DNA from: Pseudobdellovibrionaceae bacterium
Lineage (GTDB): Bacteria; Bdellovibrionota; Bdellovibrionia; Bdellovibrionales; JAMPXM01
Direction of reading: 5' to 3'
Length of the DNA stretch: 46,063 nucleotides
NCBI GenBank assembly: GCA_947462815.1
Contig: CANHQR010000025.1
Coordinates: forward strand, 1 to 46,063
The notes below the pieces were generated by a model. It had not been told where the DNA came from, did no database searches, and saw only the letters and a program-made list of their open reading frames with translations. Below are positions 34,256 through 42,150 of the stretch, piece by piece. Position 1 is the first letter of the stretch. Each line of letters begins with the position of its first letter. Position numbers and translations under genes: made by a program.

Positions 34256-34285
34256 AAACGCCTCGTCGAAGTCGACGGGGCGTTT
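34256..34285 (+). terminator. Strong hairpin ending the Agl-Glt-type operon
   Basis: AAACGCCTCGTCGA (34256-34269) pairs with TCGACGGGGCGTTT (34272-34285), 14 pairs with one T-G wobble. The last bases GTTTGCATTTT supply a T-rich end, and the A-run on the 5' arm suggests function in both directions. Confidence 0.8.
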
Positions 34286-34338
34286 GCATTTTGGGGGCAG
34301 GCTCCGCTTTAATCGAGTCCTCTGCTAGGGAGGGCCAC

Positions 34339-34728
34339 ATGGGAAATCTTCGAAAGACTCACGAATCGAAACAAGCACCGGCGCCGATCGGACCATACTC
34401 GCAAGCGGTTGAGATCAACGGTATGGTGTTCTGCAGCGGTCAGATTCCCTTGGACGCGGCGACTGGACAGATGGTGGGGCAGACCGTGAGTGAGCAAGCT
34501 GAAAAGGTGATGCAAAACATCGCCGCGGTCCTCGCTTCGGCTGATCTCAGTCTACAGAATGTCGTCAAGACCACCATTTTCCTGACGGATATGAATGACT
34601 TTGCGGCCGTAAATGAAGTGTACGCGAAGCATATGCGAGACAATAAACCGGCGCGCTCGACGGTTGCCGTAGCGGCCCTACCTAAGGCGGCGAAGGTCGA
34701 AATTGAAGTCTTGGCCGTGAGAGGCTGA
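34339..34728 (+). CDS. ridA: RidA/YjgF-family enamine/imine deaminase
   Basis: 129 residues from the ATG at 34339 (AGGGAGGG upstream). Motifs include APIGPYSQA near the N-terminus, VFCSGQIPLD, VVKTTIFLTDMNDFAAVNEVY and PARSTVAVAALPKAAKVEIE, with the Arg (R in PARST) and the late Glu that define the active RidA branch. RidA hydrolyses reactive 2-aminoacrylate-type enamines formed by PLP enzymes. It is cytoplasmic, normally a trimer. It is transcribed after the terminator of the upstream operon and 20 bases before the YdcF-like gene. Confidence 0.95.
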   Translation: MGNLRKTHESKQAPAPIGPYSQAVEINGMVFCSGQIPLDAATGQMVGQTVSEQAEKVMQNIAAVLASADLSLQNVVKTTIFLTDMNDFAAVNEVYAKHMRDNKPARSTVAVAALPKAAKVEIEVLAVRG

Positions 34729-34748
34729 TCTGAGCCAAGAGGTTTGGA

Positions 34749-35342
34749 ATGCGGAGACGCTGGATTAACTGGACTCGACCGAAGTTGTCGCGGCGAGACC
34801 TCGGCATATTGTCCTCTGCGGTCATAATTTCGGCGGTCTTTCTTTTCGGCGTGCTGGTTGAGTATCGTGAGATTCGCAAGACGCCGGCCCACTCCTGGTC
34901 GCAGGAAGTTCAAGGGGACTGCGGCGTCGTCTTGACCGGAGGAGCCGGTCGAGTGCGCGAGGGTCTGGACCTTTTGGTTCGTGGGTCAATCCGCAAACTC
35001 ATTATATCAGGTGTGAACCCCTTGGCGCAGTGGGAGCAAATCTTCCCGCAGTGGCCGCTCTATCTCGACTTATCGATGGATGACATCGTGTTGGAGAGAA
35101 AGTCTCTGACGACGTTTGGGAATGCTCAGCAGAGCTTGTTGTTGGCTCAGCAGCTGGGATGTCAAAGCCTCGTGTTGATTACATCTCAAACCCATCTACG
35201 AAGAGCTCAAGCGACATTTTTAGAAGATTCCAAATTGCCCATCTATGGTCGAGCTGTCCGCAATGCTTCAGCTGAGGATGATGCCTTGGAGATTTTCGTC
35301 GAGGCCGTGAAATACGTGTTCTACGATCTTTGGGCATTTTGA
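34749..35342 (+). CDS. YdcF/SanA-family (DUF218) membrane-anchored protein
   Basis: 197 residues. One N-terminal membrane segment (about 19-38) is followed by a DUF218 domain: GDCGVVLTGGAGRVREGLDLL, IRKLIISGVNP, and SLVLITSQTHLRRAQATF correspond to the vvLGGg, lllSGg and lVTs..H..Ra motifs. The ...TFGNAQQSL... region replaces the usual E-x-x-T-x-x-N. Family members (YdcF, SanA, ElyC) act at the inner membrane in envelope metabolism. The exact reaction is unknown. It lies between ridA and the Mla-type genes. Confidence 0.8.
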   Translation: MRRRWINWTRPKLSRRDLGILSSAVIISAVFLFGVLVEYREIRKTPAHSWSQEVQGDCGVVLTGGAGRVREGLDLLVRGSIRKLIISGVNPLAQWEQIFPQWPLYLDLSMDDIVLERKSLTTFGNAQQSLLLAQQLGCQSLVLITSQTHLRRAQATFLEDSKLPIYGRAVRNASAEDDALEIFVEAVKYVFYDLWAF

Positions 35343-35394
35343 GTTTCGTTTCTTCTAGACTCCATTCATTCAGAGGACTTGGCGAAAAGTAAGC

Positions 35395-36219
35395 ATGGTT
35401 TTTTTGCTTCGCCAAGCTGATCATTTGGGCGCTCAAGTCTTCGACTTCTTTGCCTATGTGCGCACCTTGTTCTTCATGGTGTACCTAAGTTTGCGTTCGG
35501 GTCTCTTTGAGCAAACTCAAGGTATGCGACAAGTGTTGTCGGTGATCAGCGCGCAGATCTACTTCACAGGTTGGCAGGGCTTGCCGCTGATTTCAATTTT
35601 GGCCATCGCCACAGGTGGCATCGCGATCATCCAAAGCTCCACGCAGCTGAGTCTTCTCGGCGGTAGCGCCATGGTTGGCAATATCTTGGTTTTGGTCATT
35701 GTGCGAGAGGTTGGGCCGCTCTTGACCGCGTTGATGGTCATCGCGAGGTCGGGAACTGCGGTGGCCAGTGAGTTGGGAAATATGAAAGTCAATCGTGAGA
35801 TCGAGGCTCTCGAGATCATGGGGATCCAGCCCTTATCCTACATCGTCTTTCCTCGGCTTGTGGGCGGCGTGATCTCGGTTGTGTGTCTCTCTTTTTATTT
35901 TAACTTGGTTGCCTTGGTCGGTGGCTTTTTTGTGAGCAAGGCCCTGCATGGGATGCAATTGAGTTTTTACTTTGAGTCGCTTGCCAATGCGTTCGCCGTC
36001 GAAGATGTGTGGCTGTTTATAGTGAAGTCCGTGTTTTCGGGCCTCATCATCTTTGTTTTGGGCTGTTACCAGGGATTGTCGGTTCAACACAGCTCTCATG
36101 AAGTTCCACAGGTTACGGCTCGAGCTGTCGTTCACTCGATCTTTGCGGTGACCGGATTTAATTTGATTGTCTCGTTGCTGTCTTATCTGAATCAACTGGT
36201 TCGTTTGGGGATCCTATGA
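35395..36219 (+). CDS. mlaE: MlaE-type lipid ABC transporter permease
   Basis: 274 residues with about five membrane segments. Conserved MlaE/YrbE features are seen: GLPLISILAIATGGIAIIQ, the VREVGPLLTALMVIARSGTAVASELGNMKVNREIEALEIMGI stretch (central coupling helix E-I-x-A-L), and a late IFVLGCYQGLSV. MlaE moves phospholipid between the inner-membrane leaflets or out of the membrane with MlaF, MlaD and MlaB. The ATG of the ATPase gene overlaps this stop (ATGA). The C-terminal half keeps the usual family length (about 260). Confidence 0.9.
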   Translation: MVFLLRQADHLGAQVFDFFAYVRTLFFMVYLSLRSGLFEQTQGMRQVLSVISAQIYFTGWQGLPLISILAIATGGIAIIQSSTQLSLLGGSAMVGNILVLVIVREVGPLLTALMVIARSGTAVASELGNMKVNREIEALEIMGIQPLSYIVFPRLVGGVISVVCLSFYFNLVALVGGFFVSKALHGMQLSFYFESLANAFAVEDVWLFIVKSVFSGLIIFVLGCYQGLSVQHSSHEVPQVTARAVVHSIFAVTGFNLIVSLLSYLNQLVRLGIL

Positions 36220-36920
36220 TCGAACGCAAGAAGATTCAGAGTCTTGAGTTTGAACGCATGAGCTTTGGCTACGAATGGCGCCAAGATCTTTTGCATGACA
36301 TCACTTTGCAGATTCCGCTCGGTAAGGCGTGGCATGTGGAAGGCCCGTCAGGTCACGGGCAAACCACGTTCTTAAGAGTCTTGGCGGGGCTTTCGACGCC
36401 CACGTCAGGCGCCATGGTCATTAACGGCGAGAATGTGACGGAGATGAGCTTCGATGAGTTTCTCCCTTACCGCCTGGATCTCGGTTACACTTTTCAATCC
36501 GGTGGTCTGCTGTCGAACCGCAATCTTGCTGAGAATCTGGCGCTGCCGCTTCTCTACCATAAGCTGAGTAGCCTTGAGCAGGCCGAGGCGAAAATCTCGG
36601 CATACGCTGAGCGATTTGGATTTGTAAAACAACTCGACCAGCGTCCGGCGTTTGTCTCGGCTGGTTTGAGAAAATTGGTGAGTGCTCTGCGCACCTTGAT
36701 GTTCGAACCAAGCTTCCTCGTGATGGACGATCCCTTTTCAGGATTTGATCAGCAAACCGCGCAGGCGCTGGTGAAGTACCTCCATGAAGTTTGGGAGAGC
36801 GGCTTCGTGAAGACGATGGTCTTTACCTCGGCTGATAGCGCTTACGTGAATGAGTTTAAGGCATCGATTCTGAGAGTCGAGAATGGGAAAGCCCACCTCG
36901 AAGAAAAGGCAGCCGCATGA
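36216..36920 (+). CDS. MlaF-like ABC ATPase with degenerate catalytic motifs
   Basis: 234 residues, in the MlaF position between mlaE and mlaD, and intact as a reading frame. The Walker A loop reads GPSGHGQTT (43-51): the nucleotide-binding Lys is Gln49. Gln94 of the Q-loop is kept (YTFQSGG). The signature LSGGM is VSAGL (147-151). Walker B is FLVMDDP, so the catalytic Glu is Asp172. The switch His is Ser205 (FTSAD). Such loss predicts weak or no ATP hydrolysis. Overlaps of 4 bases with both neighbours and an unbroken frame argue for a retained structural or regulatory role, not decay. A second ATPase elsewhere could power MlaE. Confidence 0.82.
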   Translation: MIERKKIQSLEFERMSFGYEWRQDLLHDITLQIPLGKAWHVEGPSGHGQTTFLRVLAGLSTPTSGAMVINGENVTEMSFDEFLPYRLDLGYTFQSGGLLSNRNLAENLALPLLYHKLSSLEQAEAKISAYAERFGFVKQLDQRPAFVSAGLRKLVSALRTLMFEPSFLVMDDPFSGFDQQTAQALVKYLHEVWESGFVKTMVFTSADSAYVNEFKASILRVENGKAHLEEKAAA

Positions 36921-37918
36921 GAGTGAAGTTCAATAAATATGAACGAGTTGCGGGTCTCTTTGTTTTAGGAGCCGTGGCGGGAACGATCGTGATTGCGATT
37001 GTTGTTGCGGTGAAGCGTGGCTGGCTTGAAGCCAAAAGAGAATTTGTGACTTCAATTCAAAGTGCCGAAGGAATTCGATCTGGTACGGCTGTGCTCATGC
37101 AGGGTCTAAGGATCGGTGAAGTTCGAAGTGTTGAACTCTTATCCAGCCAGCAGGTCCGCGTGAACTTTGTTGTGGGAGAAGCATATTGGGATAAAGTTCG
37201 TGAGGACTCTGTTGTCCGTGTGATGCGTCCCTTCATCATTGGAGATAAGGTTCTTGATCTTGGTGTCGGAAGTGTGGAGCGCCAGGTGCTTTTTGCCGGC
37301 GCGGAAATCAAAAGTGAAGTCAGCACGGATCTCATGGAGCTCCTCAACGGACGAACTTTTGGGCCGTTTGTCGAGATCACAGGTAAGGTCGCCGAGAATC
37401 TGAAGATTGTCGCCGAAGCATTTTTGGATCCCGAGCGAAGTCGTGCCGTCATTCGTATGTTTGACGAAATGTCGCCGCTACTTCGAAACGCGAATCGACT
37501 GATGGGCGAGGCCAATCGAATTCTCGTCGGCGTCAACAAAAAGGACCAGCTCATTACGACGATCAATAATCTGGCGAAGCTGACAGAAGAGATGAGTAAG
37601 CTGCTTCCCTTGGTCGCCAAGGACTCTCCCGAGATGCTCCAGCATTTATCAAAGATCGCGAAGAACACGGCGGTGCTCACCGAGGAACTGAGCAAGGCTG
37701 TGCCGGAGATGCAGAAGATCGCTCCCGAACTTCCGCGCGCAAGTCGGAGGGCCATCGAAGCGTTGGATGAAACCGTCGTGACTCTTAAAGCCTTGCAGAA
37801 GTCATTTCTGTTACGTGGCTCGGCCCGTGAGGTGCGTGAAGAGGAAGCGGCAAAGAACACGCCCACGACTCGAGATTCGGAATCGGCGACCCAAGAACGG
37901 CGCCCGGCGGGGGATTGA
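36917..37918 (+). CDS. mlaD: MlaD/MCE-domain lipid-binding protein
   Basis: 333 residues. An N-terminal membrane anchor (about 11-30) is followed by an MCE domain (about 38-120): FVTSIQSAEGIRSGTAVLMQGLRIGEV matches the MCE G-L-x-x-G-x-x-V-x-x-x-G-x-x-x-G-x-V pattern. The remaining 200 residues are helical with leucine-rich, coiled-coil-like stretches (about 160-290), longer than E. coli MlaD (183 residues). This is closer to the longer MCE proteins that extend across the periplasm. A charged tail ends the protein. The start overlaps the ATPase stop (ATGA). Confidence 0.88.
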   Translation: MRVKFNKYERVAGLFVLGAVAGTIVIAIVVAVKRGWLEAKREFVTSIQSAEGIRSGTAVLMQGLRIGEVRSVELLSSQQVRVNFVVGEAYWDKVREDSVVRVMRPFIIGDKVLDLGVGSVERQVLFAGAEIKSEVSTDLMELLNGRTFGPFVEITGKVAENLKIVAEAFLDPERSRAVIRMFDEMSPLLRNANRLMGEANRILVGVNKKDQLITTINNLAKLTEEMSKLLPLVAKDSPEMLQHLSKIAKNTAVLTEELSKAVPEMQKIAPELPRASRRAIEALDETVVTLKALQKSFLLRGSAREVREEEAAKNTPTTRDSESATQERRPAGD

Positions 37919-38449
37919 GTGGCTGCGCCGAAAGAGTGGACTCCAGAATTGGCATCGTTATCGTGGAACGTCTTGGGAGCCGAAGGCGTTGCCGAGCAGA
38001 TCGCATGGTCGCTCGAGGAACGCGCTGTGGATGTTTATCAAGTTAACGGCGTCGAGATCTTATCGAGGTGGTATCACTCGAATTGCGATACGGATCTGAT
38101 GCTTTGGCTGTCGCTGGAAGAACGGGTGATCCGATTCCAGCTTTCTGTGCATGGGCAGGTTTTAGATTGGAGTGCCCGGGATGGCTTGCGAACCGGTGTG
38201 ATTCTCGAGACGGAACTGTCTCCAGAACCTGGAAGTGTGGTTGAAGAGATTCGCTTTGACGAGCAGGTTGAGTCGAGGGTGGTTTGGATGGGACAGCGGA
38301 TTTTGCAAATCGCACCCCAACTCAAACGCGAATGGCGCGAAATGATCGAGATCTGTTTGCGGCAGGGGCCTCGAACTTTGACGAATGCGCCGCGACTTGC
38401 GGCTCGGCCCACCTTTTGGTCACGCCTGAAAAGATGGCTTTTTGCGTAG
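37919..38449 (+). CDS. Unknown protein in the Mla-type operon
   Basis: 176 residues starting at a GTG immediately after the mlaD stop, with a GGGGGA site in the mlaD end. There is no signal peptide or membrane segment; the N-terminal part reads as an alpha/beta domain with many Trp and acidic residues, and the C-terminus is basic (SRLKRWLFA). No domain is recognised. Adjacency suggests a cytoplasmic helper of the lipid transporter, perhaps replacing MlaB, but no STAS motif is visible. This is a proposal only. Confidence 0.65.
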   Translation: MAAPKEWTPELASLSWNVLGAEGVAEQIAWSLEERAVDVYQVNGVEILSRWYHSNCDTDLMLWLSLEERVIRFQLSVHGQVLDWSARDGLRTGVILETELSPEPGSVVEEIRFDEQVESRVVWMGQRILQIAPQLKREWREMIEICLRQGPRTLTNAPRLAARPTFWSRLKRWLFA

Positions 38450-38469
38450 GTCCGTGGCAGCGTTGAGCT

Positions 38470-39735
38470 GTGAAGCAAGTCGGTTTCGAATTTGAATTTT
38501 TCCAGCGGTTCCTATTGAGTCGTCGCGCCGGGGCCCTGGTGCGCAGTATTGCATGGATCTCGATGACCGGCATTGCGGTCGGTGTGTTTGCACTGATCAC
38601 GGTGGTCAGCGTGATGCATGGATTTCATGATTCGATTCGTGCGCGATTGCTCGTTGCTGAGCCTCACTTGGTGATTCGAGGTGCCAACTTGCCGAAGCTT
38701 GAGCGCGCCGAACTTGAGGCGGCTCTTAAAGTTTTCGATGCGAAGGCCTTTCCTGTTGAGTGGCAAGATGTCGTAATTCGCACTGCAGACGGTGTGTTTT
38801 CGGGGGCTGAGGCAAAAGGACTTTCGCGCGAGGCGATCGAAGCTCTGATGGAGTCGGTGGCTGAAGCGGCCCAGCGTGAGAGTGTCGATGTTCCTGACTT
38901 GGGTAAAGGCCGGGTTCTTTTGGGTGTGGATTTGGCGCGAGGCATGGGCGTCTTTGAAGGCGACAAAGTTACGGTGATTTCGCCAGAGGCTCTGTTGTTG
39001 CCAGAGGGCGAAGCTCCTCGCTTTGAGCGGGTGACGGTCGATCGGCTGGTGATGACCAACGTGGCGGATGTCGATGCCAAGCTTTTTGTCTACGAGCCTG
39101 GTGAGAGCTTGTTGGGGCTCAGTGGCGAGGCCGCAAGTCTGTCGCGAGGGTGGGAGATTTGGCTGCGTCGCCCTGCACAGGCTTCGGCCGCTCAGGATGT
39201 GCTTTTGCGGAGGTGGCCGGAACTGGTACTTGATACGCACCAGGTGCAAACTTGGGGAGAAAGAAACTCCACGTTGTTTCAGGCTCTTCGGTTGGAGATC
39301 TTCGCAATCGGGCTGTTTTTAGGCCTATCCACGTTAATCGCCGGATTCTCGATCGTGACGGTATTGATCATTCTGATCACTCATAAGACCAAGGAGATTG
39401 GGCTTTTGATGGCACTGGGTCTCTCGCGACGTGAGGTGCGCAGTCTGTTCACGCGCATTGGGCTCTTGCTCACCGGGTGTGGCGTCGGTGTGGGTGCGAT
39501 CCTGGGTGTGGTGTTTTGTATGTGGCTGGATTCGAGAAAGTCCTCAATTCTGCCGGACTTCTACTATGACACGACAATTCCCGCGCACGTTGACCCTTTG
39601 TTTGTGGTGCTCGTTGTGGCGTTGGCCTTAGGGCTTGGATTTCTGGCGAGCTGGTTTCCCTCGCGTCGAGTTACCGAGCTCATGCCCGCAGAGGCGATGC
39701 GGAAGATGCCGCAACTGAGCGTTGCGGCTAAGTGA
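38470..39735 (+). CDS. LolC/LolE-family lipoprotein-releasing permease
   Basis: 421 residues beginning at a GTG (38470). The start FEFFQRFLLSRRAGALVRSIAWISMTGIAVGVFALI is typical of LolC/E; the first membrane segment is about 28-50. A large periplasmic domain follows, then three segments (about 278-300, 322-345, 375-398), with the coupling sequence THKTKEIGLLMALGLSRREVRSLF. LolC/E extract lipoproteins from the inner membrane for the LolA route. No LolD ATPase adjoins it; the only intact LolD-like ATPase of the window is at 21103. The gene converges on dapD with 14 bases between the stops. Confidence 0.85.
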   Translation: MKQVGFEFEFFQRFLLSRRAGALVRSIAWISMTGIAVGVFALITVVSVMHGFHDSIRARLLVAEPHLVIRGANLPKLERAELEAALKVFDAKAFPVEWQDVVIRTADGVFSGAEAKGLSREAIEALMESVAEAAQRESVDVPDLGKGRVLLGVDLARGMGVFEGDKVTVISPEALLLPEGEAPRFERVTVDRLVMTNVADVDAKLFVYEPGESLLGLSGEAASLSRGWEIWLRRPAQASAAQDVLLRRWPELVLDTHQVQTWGERNSTLFQALRLEIFAIGLFLGLSTLIAGFSIVTVLIILITHKTKEIGLLMALGLSRREVRSLFTRIGLLLTGCGVGVGAILGVVFCMWLDSRKSSILPDFYYDTTIPAHVDPLFVVLVVALALGLGFLASWFPSRRVTELMPAEAMRKMPQLSVAAK

Positions 39736-39749
39736 GCCGGCGCGGAATT

Positions 39750-40571
39750 TTATGTCGCCACATCAAAGTCGCGAAGAGCCTCAGTCAGGCTTGTCTTGAG
39801 ATTCGTCGAAGCTTTTCTCTGTCCGATGATCAAGGCGCAGGGCGTACCATATTCTCCGGCAGGAAATGTCTTGTTGAGAGTGCCAGGAATAACGACGGAG
39901 TTGGCCGGCACGCGACCCTGGTAAGTCTTCGGCGTGCTGGATGTGACATCAATGATTTTTGTACTGCCGGTGATGGTCACGCCAGCGGCAATCACTGCCC
40001 CTTCTTCAATGTGCACGCCTTCGACCAGAATGGCGCGTGAGCCGATGAAGGCGTTGTCCTCGACAATCACCGGCTTGGCTTGCACGGGTTCAAGAACGCC
40101 GCCGATTCCTACGCCGCCCGAAAGATGCACATGCGCGCCGATCCATGCGCAGGAACCAACCGTGGCCCAGGTGTCTACCATACTGCCTGAGCCGACGCGA
40201 GCTCCGATATTCACATAGGAAGGCATGAGAATCGCGCCGGACTCGATATAGGCCCCCTGGCGAACAAGAGCTTGGGGAACAACGCGAACGCCCTCATCAC
40301 CTTTCCATGCCTTGAGTGGAATCTTATCGACGTAGCGAAATGGACCGCATTCGATGACTTCCATTTTCATCAGACGAAAGTGCAAGAGAATCGCTTCCTT
40401 CAACCAGGTGTTGACCCGAAATTCCCCCGATACTTTTTCGACAACGCTCAAGCGACCTTGGTCCAAGCCCTGGATGGCGTTCGCGACGGCTGTTTGCAGG
40501 TCCGTCTTCTCAGCCGGCGTCAGTTGATCAAGTCCACTTTGAAATGCGCGCGAGATGAGTGCTGTGTTCAT
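39750..40571 (-). CDS. dapD: 2,3,4,5-tetrahydropyridine-2,6-dicarboxylate N-succinyltransferase
   Basis: 273 residues, the usual DapD length (E. coli 274). An N-terminal helical domain (about 1-90) with KEAILLHFR is followed by a left-handed beta-helix of hexapeptide repeats from about 108: ARVGSGSMVDTWATVGSCAWIG, LSGGVGIGGVLEP and DNAFIGSRAILVEGVHIEEG. It adds succinyl-CoA-derived succinyl to tetrahydrodipicolinate in the lysine/diaminopimelate pathway in the cytoplasm. It is last in a minus-strand operon, overlapping the M14 peptidase gene by 4 bases. Confidence 0.96.
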   Translation of the reverse strand: MNTALISRAFQSGLDQLTPAEKTDLQTAVANAIQGLDQGRLSVVEKVSGEFRVNTWLKEAILLHFRLMKMEVIECGPFRYVDKIPLKAWKGDEGVRVVPQALVRQGAYIESGAILMPSYVNIGARVGSGSMVDTWATVGSCAWIGAHVHLSGGVGIGGVLEPVQAKPVIVEDNAFIGSRAILVEGVHIEEGAVIAAGVTITGSTKIIDVTSSTPKTYQGRVPANSVVIPGTLNKTFPAGEYGTPCALIIGQRKASTNLKTSLTEALRDFDVAT

Positions 40572-41290
40572 GAGTGTTTCTCCAAAACTTTGAGACCATC
40601 GATCACTGCGGGTTGGTGAAGCTGTACAACTTTGTTGAGTGCGAGGCCGCGCTCAATTTCATAGGTCAAGGTGGGGATCCCTCGCTCCAGTGCAGCCCAG
40701 GTTCCAAGACAACCGGGTGTCGAATAACCGATGTTGGGCTCAATGCAATCGCCAGTGTGTCGAGCGATTCGCTCGGCGACTTGCGTGCACAGCTGAGAGT
40801 TGGGTGCGTCGTTCACGTTGAGCATCGGTTTCCAAGAGTGAAGACTGATGATGAGATCAGGTTTGTAACTTAAGATTTGTTCCGCGAGCGCACGGGTTTC
40901 TGGTTCGCTCATCGCTTGCGGGCCGGGTTGATAGCGCTCTGTTAGAGCAATCGGCGACCAATCTTGAGTGTCCATGTTGCGGTTGAGATCGACGCCTGCA
41001 CCATTGCCACGAGTCTTGGCCAGCACACCATCGGGATTTACTTCGGCGATAATCTGGAGATCCAAAGCGAGACCAAATGCGGGTCGTCGGATAGCTTCAG
41101 CAAGCAGTGCTCGGGCCAGCGCGACCCCCTCAATTTCGTCACCGTGGACGCCGCCTAACAGGAGAACCCGTGGCGCCGTCGGGCGACTCCAAGTGTGGCT
41201 GATCAAGGGAAGGCCCCAGCGAGAGGAACCGATGACTTCGATCTGGGGTAGGTCAACCACGGAGCACGTGGAGTTGGACGGCGAGCTCAT
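40568..41290 (-). CDS. M14-family murein peptide carboxypeptidase, MpaA-like
   Basis: 240 residues. The zinc ligands appear as GGVHGDEIEG (His49, Glu52) and SLHSW (His151). VNPDGVLAKTRGNGAGVDLNRN places the substrate-binding Arg104, and TYEIE the catalytic Glu211. This NPDG...GVDLNRN pattern is typical of MpaA, which cleaves the gamma-D-Glu-mesoDAP bond of murein tripeptide during wall recycling. It has no signal peptide, as expected for a cytoplasmic recycling enzyme. Neighbours murI (D-glutamate) and dapD (DAP supply), joined by 4-base overlaps, support a role in peptidoglycan peptides. A succinyl-desuccinylase-type role (AstE/AspA fold) is the alternative. Confidence 0.8.
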   Translation of the reverse strand: MSSPSNSTCSVVDLPQIEVIGSSRWGLPLISHTWSRPTAPRVLLLGGVHGDEIEGVALARALLAEAIRRPAFGLALDLQIIAEVNPDGVLAKTRGNGAGVDLNRNMDTQDWSPIALTERYQPGPQAMSEPETRALAEQILSYKPDLIISLHSWKPMLNVNDAPNSQLCTQVAERIARHTGDCIEPNIGYSTPGCLGTWAALERGIPTLTYEIERGLALNKVVQLHQPAVIDGLKVLEKHS

Positions 41291-42150
41291 TTTGAACCTT
41301 TCAAGAGTTCATGCTGGGCGGGAACCAACTCTATATCGATACCTTCAAAGCTGGGCAAGTTGGCATCTTTCATCAGTCGCTGGGCTGTTGCGTCCATTTG
41401 CGGTGAGGCATCGGTGGCGAATAGACGGAGTTGAGGCGACTGCAAAGCCGAGCGCTGGAGGCGGAGAGTTTGAAAATCCTTCTCGAGTTGATGGCCAATG
41501 GCCTCGGCCGAATCAACGAGTCGAATATCAAGGCCAACAGCCCTTTGAATTCCTGGTGCGAGAGCCGGATAGTGGGTGCAGCCCATGATGAGCGTGTCGA
41601 TCTGCGCGGCCAGAAGCGGCTGCACATATCGATAGATGATCAGATTGGTGACCGGATCCTCCTCCCATCCCTCTTCCACGAGAGGTACGAGCAGAGGCGC
41701 CGCTTGTTGATAAACCAAAACATTTGGATCTCGACGATGGAGAGCCCGGACGTAAGCTTTGCTTTGCACGGTGGCTCGTGTGCCGAGCACGCCGATCCGG
41801 CGGGTCTCTGAGGCGACGAGCGCGGCTTCGGCTCCAGGATCGATGACATTATAGACCGGCACGCTGAGTTGCTCGAGATGAAGTGAGTCGAGGGTGCTGG
41901 AGGCCGAGTTGCAGGCTACCACAACAGCCTTCACGCCGAGACTCTGCAGTTTGAGGATATTCGCGAGGCTGTAGCGGCGAATGGTATCGGGACTTTTCGT
42001 TCCGTAGGGAAGGCGTGCCGTATCGCCGAGGTAAATCCAGCTTTCGGCGGGGTGAAGTTCGCGAACACGTCGAAGAACGGTGAGGCCGCCGAGCCCTGAA
42101 TCGAAAAAACCAATGGGTCGAGAATCGTTCGGTGCTGAGGATTGAGTCAT
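41287..42150 (-). CDS. murI: Glutamate racemase
   Basis: 287 residues from the ATG at 42150, chosen over an in-frame upstream extension because GGAAGGTGG precedes it and it overlaps the upstream stop by 4 bases. Motifs: FFDSGLGGL near the N-terminus (Asp17, Ser18), VVACNSASS with catalytic Cys80, and MGCTHYP with catalytic Cys191 plus His193. It makes D-glutamate for peptidoglycan in the cytoplasm. The next gene (M14 peptidase) overlaps the end by 4 bases. Confidence 0.95.
   Translation of the reverse strand: MTQSSAPNDSRPIGFFDSGLGGLTVLRRVRELHPAESWIYLGDTARLPYGTKSPDTIRRYSLANILKLQSLGVKAVVVACNSASSTLDSLHLEQLSVPVYNVIDPGAEAALVASETRRIGVLGTRATVQSKAYVRALHRRDPNVLVYQQAAPLLVPLVEEGWEEDPVTNLIIYRYVQPLLAAQIDTLIMGCTHYPALAPGIQRAVGLDIRLVDSAEAIGHQLEKDFQTLRLQRSALQSPQLRLFATDASPQMDATAQRLMKDANLPSFEGIDIELVPAQHELLKGSK

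Noticed and set aside
37057-37866. 269-residue minus-strand frame inside mlaD
   Set aside because: A shadow of the MCE gene: Ser/Arg-rich, with no ribosome binding site or recognisable motif.
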